Positions 6,610-14,300 of a DNA stretch of 40,803 nucleotides are shown here, in pieces. The position numbers and the translations under genes are program-made. The notes under the pieces were generated by a model. The model searched no databases and was not told the DNA's origin. It saw only the letters and a program-made list of their open reading frames with translations. Numbering within the stretch: the stretch's first letter is position 1; every line of letters starts with the position of its first letter. Source of the DNA: DASPXK01 sp035637315 (lineage in GTDB: Bacteria > Chloroflexota > UBA6077 > JACCZL01); NCBI GenBank assembly GCA_035637315.1, contig DASPXK010000162.1:1-40803 (forward strand), read 5' to 3'.

Positions 6610-7962
6610 TCAAGAACGTCGCATCGCCAAAGCGCTGGCCCGCAGGGCTTCGACGAACTCGTTGACCTCTGGCGCGTCCATGGCGGTCGACAGGCAGCCG
6701 AGGCCCGTCTGGGAGATGATTACCCCGCTGCCCAGTAGGCGGAGGTGCAGCTCGCGTCGTTGCGCAGTGGTCGCGGCGTCCGGAAGCGAGGAGCGGTAGT
6801 CCCGGCCCGCCTGGACCGGGACCAGATGAAAGAGCGATCCCTGGCCGGCCAGCTTGAACGGGAGACCGGCCTCCTCCAGGGTCCAATTCGCGCGGGTCCG
6901 CAGATCGTCCCCCAGCCGTTCCAGCCGGACGATCTCGGCCTCAGTCCACAGCCGCATCGTGGCCAGCCCCGCCGCCATGGTGACGGGATTGGCGTTGAAC
7001 GTCCCGCCGTGGGGCACCCTGGGCTTGCCCGCGCTTGGATCGAAGACGCTCATGACGTCCGCGCCGCCCCCCACCGCGCCGACCGGGAAACCGCCGCCGA
7101 TGATCTTAGCCAGGGTGACCAGGTCGGGCTGGAATCCGAAACGCTGACTCGCGCCGCCGTAGCCCAGGCGGAACGAGATGACCTCGTCGGCGATCAAGAG
7201 GATGCCGTGGCGACTGGTAAGGTCCCGTAAGAACGGCAGGAAGCCCGGTTCCGGCTCGGGCAGGCCTGCCCGAGCCGGAACCGGATCGACCAGTACGGCC
7301 GCCAGATGGTCTGCCTCGCGCTCGACTAGTCGCTCGACGGCGGAGCGGTTGTTGAGCGGCAGGACGACCGTGCTCTCGAGCGTCTCAGGCGCCAGGCCGG
7401 CCGACTCGGGCACCCCGATCGGCTCGTCACTTGGGCCAGCCGCAGCCGGGTCCGGCCCGACGCTGACCTCGGCGGCGTCATATGTGCCGTGGTAGCAGCC
7501 CTCGAACTTGGCGATCTTCGGCCGCCCGCTGAAAGCTCGCGCAGCCTTGACCGCCATCATAACCGCCTCGGTGCCCGAATTGGTGAACCGAATTCGCTCG
7601 ATGGCGGGTACCCGCGACACGATCAGTTCGGCCAGCTCGACCTCGGCCCCGCTGGGCCCAGCGAAGGCAGAGCCGCGGGCGATCTGGGCCTGCGCGGCGG
7701 TGACTACCGCTGGGTGGCAGTGGCCATGCAGGAGCGAGGTGTAGTTGTTGAGGAAATCGAGCCGTGTCTGGCCTTCCACGTCGGTCAGCCAGCAGCCCTC
7801 TCCGGCCCGCAGATAATATGGGTGGGGCGGGCTGAACACGGTCGTTCGCGTGTTGCCGCCCGGCAGAGATCCTCGAGCGCGCTGGAACAGTTCGGCCGAG
7901 CGTGAGCCCGGTTCCAGGAAGCGGTTACCAAACGTCTCTGTTCGCGTCACACCGATGACCAC
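6610..7962 (-). CDS. Class-III PLP aminotransferase, glutamate-1-semialdehyde aminomutase-like
   Basis: A 450-residue fold-type I PLP enzyme. The Schiff-base lysine is Lys286 (TLAKIIGGGFPVGA), the PLP-ring Asp is Asp259 (LLIADEV), and SGTEAVMMA (129-137) and GCYHG (155-159) bind the cofactor. The family resembles glutamate-1-semialdehyde 2,1-aminomutase of haem synthesis, but the loop EVISFRLGYGG differs from the usual HemL EVMTGFR type, no other haem gene is nearby, and the protein is slightly long. It may act on another amine or amino acid. The GTG start has GGAGGG six bases before it. A 47-aa cysteine-rich gene ends 30 bases upstream on the same strand and may be cotranscribed. Confidence 0.82.
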   Translation of the reverse strand: MVIGVTRTETFGNRFLEPGSRSAELFQRARGSLPGGNTRTTVFSPPHPYYLRAGEGCWLTDVEGQTRLDFLNNYTSLLHGHCHPAVVTAAQAQIARGSAFAGPSGAEVELAELIVSRVPAIERIRFTNSGTEAVMMAVKAARAFSGRPKIAKFEGCYHGTYDAAEVSVGPDPAAAGPSDEPIGVPESAGLAPETLESTVVLPLNNRSAVERLVEREADHLAAVLVDPVPARAGLPEPEPGFLPFLRDLTSRHGILLIADEVISFRLGYGGASQRFGFQPDLVTLAKIIGGGFPVGAVGGGADVMSVFDPSAGKPRVPHGGTFNANPVTMAAGLATMRLWTEAEIVRLERLGDDLRTRANWTLEEAGLPFKLAGQGSLFHLVPVQAGRDYRSSLPDAATTAQRRELHLRLLGSGVIISQTGLGCLSTAMDAPEVNEFVEALRASALAMRRS

Positions 7963-7992
7963 CGGGCGCCCTCCGAGGATGTTGGAACCAGC

Positions 7993-8136
7993 CTAGCCGC
8001 AGACGAGCGCGCCGGGGCACGGCTTCGCGCTCTCGTACGAGGCCTCCCCACAGCTCGTGTAGGTCCAGGCCTGGGCTTCGTCGGAGCGCCATGTTAGGGG
8101 GACCCCACAGCGCGGGGAGAACCTGCAGTGGTGCAC
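7993..8136 (-). CDS. Small cysteine-rich protein (47 aa), unrecognised
   Basis: A short frame, GTG at 8134-8136 to TAG at 7993-7995. The peptide has six Cys and two Trp: about FSPRCGVPLTW in the first half, QAWTYTSCGE in the middle, KPCPGALVCG at the end. Such Cys and Trp content is unlikely in a random frame of high-GC DNA and suggests a metal-binding or disulphide-bonded small protein. TACTAT on the minus strand (8152-8147) ends ten bases before the GTG, as expected of a leaderless transcript. No Shine-Dalgarno site is seen. I do not recognise the family. It may be read through into the aminotransferase gene 30 bases downstream. An alternative start is TTG at 8143-8145. Confidence 0.6.
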   Translation of the reverse strand: MHHCRFSPRCGVPLTWRSDEAQAWTYTSCGEASYESAKPCPGALVCG

Positions 8137-8163
8137 GGCGGCCAAAATAGTATCACGGCCGCC
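8137..8163 (-). promoter_or_regulatory. Candidate promoter/operator of the cysteine-rich gene
   Basis: Inverted repeat GGCGGCC (8137-8143) and GGCCGCC (8157-8163) around an AT-rich core; the minus strand of the core carries TACTAT, a -10-like box. The symmetric arms flanking the box could bind a repressor. No -35 is visible. Confidence 0.4.
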
Positions 8164-8181
8164 GCCCAGGGGTGCGGTCGT

Positions 8182-8257
8182 GGATCAGGCCTCAAGGATC
8201 AGGGATCGGGGGGCGACGTTGCAACCGATAGCCCCTGAGCCCTGATCCCTGACCCCT
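8182..8257. repeat. GATCAGGG/CCCTGATC inverted repeat cluster
   Basis: GGATCAGGG (8196-8204) pairs with CCCTGATCC (8240-8248), and inside it ATCGG (8205-8209) pairs with CCGAT (8225-8229). Further copies of GGATCAGG (8182) and CCCTGA flank these, so the arms are degenerate short tandem repeats. It lies just downstream of the secreted protein gene that ends at 8259 and may terminate it. Confidence 0.55.
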
Positions 8258-8258
8258 G

Positions 8259-9596
8259 TTATGGCGTCTTCGTCCCCGTCGCCGTCGGGACGACGGTCCC
8301 CGTCGCCGTCGGGACGACGGTCCCGGTCGCGGTCGGGACGACGGTCCCCGTCACTGTCGCCGTCGGGGTCCCGGTCGTTCCCTCGCGAACGCGAATCTCG
8401 AGGGTCGCCTCCGTCCGCTGGTCGGTGGTGTCGACAGCGCGCGCGGTCAGCGTCCGCCGGCCTGAATTGGTCGGCGTGGCGCTGAAGTCGTGCGCGCACT
8501 GGGTCTGGTTGTCACAGTCGAAGCTGAGCCTCCCGTCGAGGTCCTTGTCACCGGTGTTGTCGCCGATGACCTCGATTCGCTTCAAGCCCTTGTCGTCGGT
8601 GCCAATGACCGTGATCGTGATCTTGGTGCCCGGGTCGATTGTCGAGTCGTCAACCTGGATCGTCACGGTCGGCGGCATGTCGCCCGGAAGCTGCGTGGCC
8701 GTCGGGGTCCCAGGCTGGCCCGGTGGAGGCGGTGGGGGTGGCGGTGGTGTGCCAGTGCCCGGCTCGAACGCGGCCGTCATGTCGGTGTTCGGTAGCTCGC
8801 CAGGCCGGGCGACCCAGTTTGGCTTGGTCGAATCGTACTGGGCGAAGAAGCGGCTGCCGCGCATGTCGTCAGCCAGGTCCGGAGGCAAGTCGCGATTCCT
8901 GATCACCGCTTTCAAATAATCCGCGACCAGGATGCCCAAGGTGGATCCCGGCTGCCCCTGGTAGTGCATAATGCCACGCTGGAATCGCTGGTACACGAAG
9001 TTGGGGTTGTTCGGATCTGGGCTGGGTCGAGACGTCGGCACGCCCCATATTTCGAGGTTGGCCAGCGTAACCAGGTCCGGATTCGGCGCCCCGCCGGGAA
9101 ACGCGACATCCACCGGTACCGTCGTGTTGAACAAGGTGAAGAAGCCAACCGGCTTCCCGTCCGGCGCCACGTCGGGCGCCACGTCTCGTACGAACCTGAC
9201 GACGGCCTCGGCGTAGCCCGGGGTGCCGACCTGGGGCGCGCTGCCGGCCAGGCTGGGATCAGGTCCGGGGAAGGTCGAGAAGTTCGCCCGCGTCATCGGC
9301 ATGATGCCAGGGTCCAGGACGTTCAGCCGCTGGACTGAGTTACCTTGAAGCTGAAGGATCACACGCTGGAAGAACTGGACCTGGAAACCTTCCAACACGA
9401 AGGTCCGCGAGACGGGGAAGCCAAGGATCCGGATACCGCCCCGCACCCGAAAGTATTCCTGGAAAGGTGGGTTGTCGATGCAAAATCCGGTCTCCGAGTA
9501 GCAATTCGCCTGGGCCTCGAGCGGCTTGCCCGGCGGGGCCAGGGCGACGACCATTGCGATTGCCAGGACAAAAGCTGCGATCAACAGACGCCTCAT
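8259..9596 (-). CDS. Secreted multidomain protein with Pro and Thr-Pro linkers
   Basis: A 445-residue exported protein of unknown function. Residues 1-29 are a signal peptide (MRRLLIAAFVLAIAM..., cut near LEAQA). Residues about 30-290 contain FQEYFRVRGG, IRILGFPVSRTF and FQVQFFQRVILQ, a domain style frequent in Chloroflexota secreted proteins. A run of nine Pro follows, then a Thr-Pro linker, an Ig-like region (PPTVTIQVDDSTIDPGTKITITVIG) shown here in part as TVTIQVDDSTIDPG, and a tail of repeated GTVVPTAT octapeptides. The ATG at 9596 is chosen because GGAG and GGGGAG precede it and it opens the signal peptide; the frame runs farther upstream without one. The C-terminal repeat could vary in copy number. 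Confidence 0.75.
   Translation of the reverse strand: MRRLLIAAFVLAIAMVVALAPPGKPLEAQANCYSETGFCIDNPPFQEYFRVRGGIRILGFPVSRTFVLEGFQVQFFQRVILQLQGNSVQRLNVLDPGIMPMTRANFSTFPGPDPSLAGSAPQVGTPGYAEAVVRFVRDVAPDVAPDGKPVGFFTLFNTTVPVDVAFPGGAPNPDLVTLANLEIWGVPTSRPSPDPNNPNFVYQRFQRGIMHYQGQPGSTLGILVADYLKAVIRNRDLPPDLADDMRGSRFFAQYDSTKPNWVARPGELPNTDMTAAFEPGTGTPPPPPPPPPGQPGTPTATQLPGDMPPTVTIQVDDSTIDPGTKITITVIGTDDKGLKRIEVIGDNTGDKDLDGRLSFDCDNQTQCAHDFSATPTNSGRRTLTARAVDTTDQRTEATLEIRVREGTTGTPTATVTGTVVPTATGTVVPTATGTVVPTATGTKTP
8281..8376. repeat. 24-bp tandem repeat, three copies plus one degenerate, in coding sequence
   Basis: Units 8281-8304, 8305-8328 and 8329-8352 differ by one or two bases; 8353-8376 is a diverged fourth. 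Each encodes the octapeptide GTVVPTAT (circularly permuted) at the C-terminus of the secreted protein. In-frame unit length allows copy change without loss of frame. Confidence 0.85.
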
Positions 9597-9816
9597 CTGC
9601 TCCACTCCCCTGCCGCGTGAGCGGCAAGACTCAAGGATACTCGATGCCGAGACGCACTGTTTGCAAAATTCGTGCCGAGCCCCTACTTTCTTGAACAAAG
9701 CGAGACTTCTTCCAGCCCACTCGGGGCGCCTCAAGGGGTGGACGAGTCGGAATGGACCTGTGAGAGCCGCTGCGTGGACGTCGCACGGAGGGCGGGCCGA
9801 CGCGGGAGGTTGAACG

Positions 9817-10002
9817 ATGAATCAGGCTGAGATGACTCCGTCTGGCGGAGCCGACGAAGAAGAGAGCCTCGCAGCGACCGGCATCAACCTGGTCACCGTG
9901 CTGATCATGCTGGCGGTGCTCGTGGCGCTGGTCGCGGGGCTGTTCTGGTGGCTGCCGACCTGGTTTGGCAGCAGCACCATCACCGTCAACGTTCGAACCT
10001 AG
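9817..10002 (+). CDS. Small single-pass membrane protein (61 aa)
   Basis: A 61-residue protein: acidic N-terminus (residues 1-18), one strong hydrophobic helix at about 23-46 (INLVTVLIMLAVLVALVAGL), then a short Trp-containing tail ending STITVNVRT. GGGAGG eight bases before the ATG supports translation. It is divergent from the secreted protein gene, with a 220-bp gap in which I see no other gene. Membrane location is clear from sequence; the function is unknown. The stop codon lies at the edge of an inverted repeat (9999-10065). Confidence 0.7.
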   Translation: MNQAEMTPSGGADEEESLAATGINLVTVLIMLAVLVALVAGLFWWLPTWFGSSTITVNVRT

Positions 10003-10065
10003 TCCCGAATCCAAAGCCTCAGGTCGTGACTCCAGGCTTGCCCGACCTGGGACTTGGGACACTAG
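9999..10065. repeat. Nested inverted repeat between the small membrane gene and the ThrC-like gene
   Basis: Outer arms CTAGTCCC (9999-10006) and GGGACACTAG (10056-10065); inner arms CAGGTCG (10020-10026) and CGACCTG (10043-10049). It fills most of the gap, holds the TAG stop of the upstream gene, and overlaps TAGAAT (10063-10068), a possible -10 for a near-leaderless ThrC-like transcript. Confidence 0.5.
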
Positions 10066-10074
10066 AATGGCCGC

Positions 10075-11232
10075 GTGAACGGAGCCGTCCTCGTCTGCCC
10101 ACAGTGTGGTTGGACAGCTCGCCTGTCGGTGCGGCGCTGGCTGTGCCGCACCTGCCTCAAGCCGGCTGAGGTGCGCGGGAACGTCTCCCTGGCGCGACCA
10201 GACGTCAACGCGTCGACCTTGCTGGGACGTTACCGCGCGTTTCTTCCGTTTGCCCGGATCGATCCGAGCGCTTCGCTCGGCGAGGGCGGTACGCCTCTGC
10301 TAGCCGCGGCGTCGCTGGGACGACTTCTGGGGCTGGAGCAGCTGTTCTTCAAGCTCGAGAGCCTGAACCCGAGTGGGGATTGGGACGATCGGGGCAGCGC
10401 CGCCGGCGTCCAGCGGGCGAAGGAGCTCGGCTGCCGAGCCGTTGGCGTCGTGTGGGATGGATTCTCCCAGGCTTCGCTGCCGGCTTACGCGGCGCGCGCC
10501 GGGTTGGGCTGCTATATCTTGACCGCGCAGGACGTCCCAGCCCACCCCAGCCCGCCAACGACGGGTTTTGGCCAGCGTTTGGTTCACGTGCGGGCTCCGT
10601 ACGATGCGCTGCGCCAGGCCAGCCGGGGGCTCGACGGAGTCGCCGGCGTGTACTTCGTCAACCCGGACGACCCCTTCCGAGCCGAGGGTCTGAAGACACT
10701 GGCCTTCGAGTTGGCCGAGCAGTGCCCGCAAGGTCCGCCGGACTGCGTCGTGGTTGGGCAGCGCTCAGCTCGGGACCTGTGGACGCTGCTCAAGGGCTTC
10801 CGGGAATGGCGCGAGGCCGGTCTGGGCGACCTCGAGCCGTCCGTCATCGTTGCCGGCTCCATCGACGGCGCGCTGAGGGAGGGCCCGCCGAACGATCGCG
10901 AAGTCGAGGCGGCCCGCCGCCTGCTGGCCGCCGAAGAGGGTCTGTCGGTTTCGGCCGATTCCGCCGCGGCGTTCGTGGGCCTGGTCCGCGAGGCGCGGGC
11001 TGGCCGGATCCCAAGCGGCGCGCGGGTGATCTTGCTGGTGACGGGCCGCGATATAGTTGAGCGCACCCACTGCGAGAGGTCAGAGGAGCCGCCGATTCGC
11101 ACCAGCCTGCGTGGTTTGGGCCGAGTGCTGGCCGACCCCGTGACACGAGCCGCCTGCGGGGCTGGTCCTTCCCCGCCGCCATCGTCCGCTCGTGCGTCGG
11201 CATTCCGCTACCGGTTCATAGCAGGACGTTAG
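10075..11232 (+). CDS. Threonine synthase-like protein lacking the PLP lysine (probable pseudoenzyme)
   Basis: A 385-residue homologue of zinc-ribbon threonine synthases. The ribbon has Cys8, Cys11, Cys24 and Cys27; SLGEGGTPL (68-75) and LESLNPSG (94-101) match the fold. At the catalytic site the usual FKDRG reads WDDRG (103-107), so the PLP-binding lysine is Asp104. The usual TGNT loop reads DGFS (128-131), and the phosphate-binding GNGGN region reads GQRSARD (228-234). The scaffold between them (ASLPAYAARAGL, EGLKTLAFELAEQ, LLKGFREW) is intact and the frame is open over its full length, so this is a conserved non-catalytic paralogue rather than decay, most likely regulatory or binding (inference). 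GTG 10075 has no clear ribosome site. The last 30 residues do not resemble the family. Confidence 0.8.
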   Translation: MNGAVLVCPQCGWTARLSVRRWLCRTCLKPAEVRGNVSLARPDVNASTLLGRYRAFLPFARIDPSASLGEGGTPLLAAASLGRLLGLEQLFFKLESLNPSGDWDDRGSAAGVQRAKELGCRAVGVVWDGFSQASLPAYAARAGLGCYILTAQDVPAHPSPPTTGFGQRLVHVRAPYDALRQASRGLDGVAGVYFVNPDDPFRAEGLKTLAFELAEQCPQGPPDCVVVGQRSARDLWTLLKGFREWREAGLGDLEPSVIVAGSIDGALREGPPNDREVEAARRLLAAEEGLSVSADSAAAFVGLVREARAGRIPSGARVILLVTGRDIVERTHCERSEEPPIRTSLRGLGRVLADPVTRAACGAGPSPPPSSARASAFRYRFIAGR

Positions 11233-11255
11233 TGGCCGAGGGCTGTCTGTTCCAG

Positions 11256-11294
11256 TTGCAAAGCTTTGCAATTGGGCGCTGATCCTGCTACTGT
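11256..11294 (+). promoter_or_regulatory. Promoter with 16-bp palindromic operator upstream of the ABC exporter
   Basis: TTGCAAAGCTTTGCAA (11256-11271) is a perfect palindrome. Its right half supplies TTGCAA (11266-11271), a -35-like box, and TACTGT (11289-11294) follows after 17 bases. A dimeric repressor bound here would block RNA polymerase. The regulator is not in the window in any obvious form. Confidence 0.6.
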
Positions 11295-11326
11295 CCCAGA
11301 CGACACTCAACGCGCCGCACAGGCAG

Positions 11327-14300
11327 GTGTCGATGTACTTCGATTGGCGGCTCTTCGCGATGACCCAGGGGGTCCGCCTGCGGATCCTCCTCGCCGCCCT
11401 GATAGGTCTGGTCGGCCTGCCGGTCAGCCTGGGCCGGCTGGCGCTGTCAGGTGTGGTGATCGCCGGGGTCATTCAAGGCCGCTCACTGGACTCGCTGCTG
11501 GCGCCGCTGGTCGCCGTCACAGGACTGATTGGCGTGCGCGCCGTGGTCCAGTACGCCAAGGAGGAGGTAGCTAACCGGACCGCCGCCGAGATGAAAGTCC
11601 GCCTGCGGCAGATGCTCTACGCGCACGTGCTGGAGCTCGGCCCAGGACCCTTCGACCAGCAGCGGACGGGCGGTGTGTTGCTGGCGCTGGTTGAGGCCGT
11701 CGAGAATCTTGAGACGTTCTTCGGCCAGTACATCCCGCAGCTCATCGTCGCCGCGCTGACACCCCTGATCGTCTTCGGTTTCATGGCCTTTCTGGACCTG
11801 AGGACGGCGCTGGTATTCCTTGGGTTCGCGCTGTTCACGCTGCTCGTGCCGACCCTGTTTCACCACTGGAACGCGACCAGCGCCCTCGCCCGCCGTGACG
11901 CCTATGCCGAGCTCGGCAACGACTTCCTCGACGGCGTCCAGGGACTCCCTACACTGAAGGCGTTTGGCCAGAGCCGCGCCCACGGGGCGCTGCTCGCCGA
12001 CCGAGCGCGGCGCTTGTATCGCAGCACGATGTTGGTGCTGGCGGCCAACATCGCCACCAGCGGCGTCACGATGCTCGGCATCTCGGCCGGGGCGGCGACC
12101 GCCCTCGGGTGGGGAGCGGTTCGGGTCCAGCAGGGCGACCTCGCGCTCCAGACGTTGGTGATCGTGCTGATGCTGGGAGTCGAGGTGTTTCGACCACTCC
12201 GCGAGCTGACCCAGCTGTACCACCGCGGGATGATCGCCGTATCGGCGGCCAAGAGCATCTATCCGGTCCTCGACATGCAACCGGAAGTCCGAGACCCGAT
12301 GGCCTCCGTAGGGGCGCAATTCATTGCGCCCTCCGAGGGCGCGATAAATCGCGCCCCTGCATTGCGTCCGGAGGTCCGCTTCGAGGGGCTGACTTTCGGG
12401 TACCCTGGTCGGCGCTCGAGCGCGCTCCAGGACGTCTCGTTTACCCTGCACGCTGGCGAGAGGCTTGGGGTTGTCGGGCCGAGCGGAGCCGGCAAGTCAA
12501 CGCTGGTCTGGCTGCTGCTGCGATTCTTTGACCCGAATCGAGGGCGAATCTTGCTCGGCGGGCGTGATCTGCGCGAGCTGCCATTCGAGGTAATCCGCCG
12601 CCAGGTTGCCATCGTCGCCCAGGACACGTATCTGTTCCATGGCACGATCGCCGACAACCTTCGTGTCGGCAATCCCGATGCGAGCCAGTCCCAGCTCCAG
12701 GCCGCCGCCCGGGCCGCCAACGCGCACGACTTCATCATGGCCCTCCCCCGCGGCTACGAGACCGTCGTGGGCGAGCGCGGCGCCAGGCTGTCGGGCGGCC
12801 AGCGCCAGCGAGTGGCCATCGCGCGCGCACTGCTCAAGGACGCGCCGATCCTGGTCTTGGACGAGGCACTGTCCAGCGTGGACAGCGAGAACGAGTCGGC
12901 CATTCAGGAGGCGCTCGACCGCCTCCAGCGCGGTCGAACGACTATGGTCATCGCCCATCGCCTATCGAGCGTGATCGGAGCCGACCGCATCGTGGTGCTC
13001 GATCGCGGGCGGCTGATGGAGGAGGGCTCGCACGCCCAGCTGATGGCGTTGGGAGGAAACTACGCCTCGCTCATGGCGGCCCAGCAGGCCGACGCCGCCG
13101 TGGCGATCGAGCAGAGCCTCGAGGAGGAGCCTGACCGCCACCTGGCCGTGCGACTACCGAGCGGGTCCGACGGGCACGACCACACCCAGGCCGGCACCCA
13201 GCTCCAGGGAGTGGCACGTACCGAGATGTCACCCGATCGCTCTCAACAGGCCTCGCGCGTCTGGGGCCGTCTGCTGGGGTTGATTCGGCCCTGGTGGGGT
13301 ACTCAACTGACCGTCTTCCTGCTCGGCCTGGCGCATGCCGCGGCAGTGGTCGGGCTCGGCGTGATGGGCGCGCTGTTGGTTCGCCAGGTCGCCGGCGGGG
13401 CCAGCCCGGCGCCCTGGCTGTGGGGCCTTGGCGTGTTGGTCCCGCTGGCGGCCTTCCTGACCTGGGCCGAGTCCTGGCTCGCGCACGACCTGGCGTACCG
13501 CCTGCTGGCCGAAATGCGGATCGCGCTGTACCACAAGCTCGACCCGCTCGCGCCCGGCTACCTCCTCCGACGCCGCTCAGGCGATCTGGTGAGCGCTGTC
13601 ACCGGCGACGTCGAGACGATCGAGTACTTCTTCGGCCATACGACGGCCCCGGCTGTCGTGGCCGTGCTTGTGCCGGGCGGCGTACTCATCACGCTGGCCC
13701 TGATCGCCTGGCCGCTGGCTTGCGCGCTGCTGCCGTTTCTATTCCTGGTCGGGCTGAGCCCGGCTGTGGCGCGCCGCTCGGCCGAGCGGCTCGGGGCGGA
13801 AGCGCGCGACCGGCTCGGCGACGTCAACGCCCACATGGTGGACAGCGTCCAGGGCCTGCGAACTATCGTCGCGTTCCAACGCGAGCCGCAGCGCCTGGCG
13901 GAGGTCGAGGCGAACGCGCGCCTGCTTAGCAGCTTCCAGCTCCGCTTTCTGCGCCATCAGACGGTCCAGAGCGCGGCAATCGAGGCGTTGACTGGCCTCG
14001 GAGGCCTGGCCGTTATGGCCACCGGTGCCTGGCTCGCCTCGCGCGGACTGATGGAGGCGCGCTTGTTGCCGCTCGCGACCCTGCTGGCCCTGACCTCGTT
14101 CGGTCCGGTTCTGGACGTGGCGAAAGTGATCAAGCAGCTGGCCGAGACCCTGGCGGCCTCGCGCCGCATCTTCGCGATTCACGACGAGCGCGTGACGGTC
14201 CTCGACGGGCCAGGCGTCGCGCTGGCTGGGGACGGCACGCGGCGCGCGCCCGAGGTCCGCTTCGAGGGGGTCACCTTCGCCTACGGGCCTGGCGAACCGG

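Noticed and set aside
6610..7962. Assignment as hemL
   Set aside because: The loop after the PLP Asp differs from HemL and no haem genes are near, so only the family is stated.
7963..8160. Riboswitch or structured leader for the aminotransferase
   Set aside because: The stretch reads as a cysteine-rich coding frame, and no known riboswitch pattern was recognised.
8281..8376. CRISPR-like array
   Set aside because: Units are directly adjacent 24-mers with no spacers, and they are codons of a Thr-Pro tail.
9985..10005. tRNA-like TTCGAA segment
   Set aside because: No cloverleaf could be built around it; it is the end of the small membrane protein gene.
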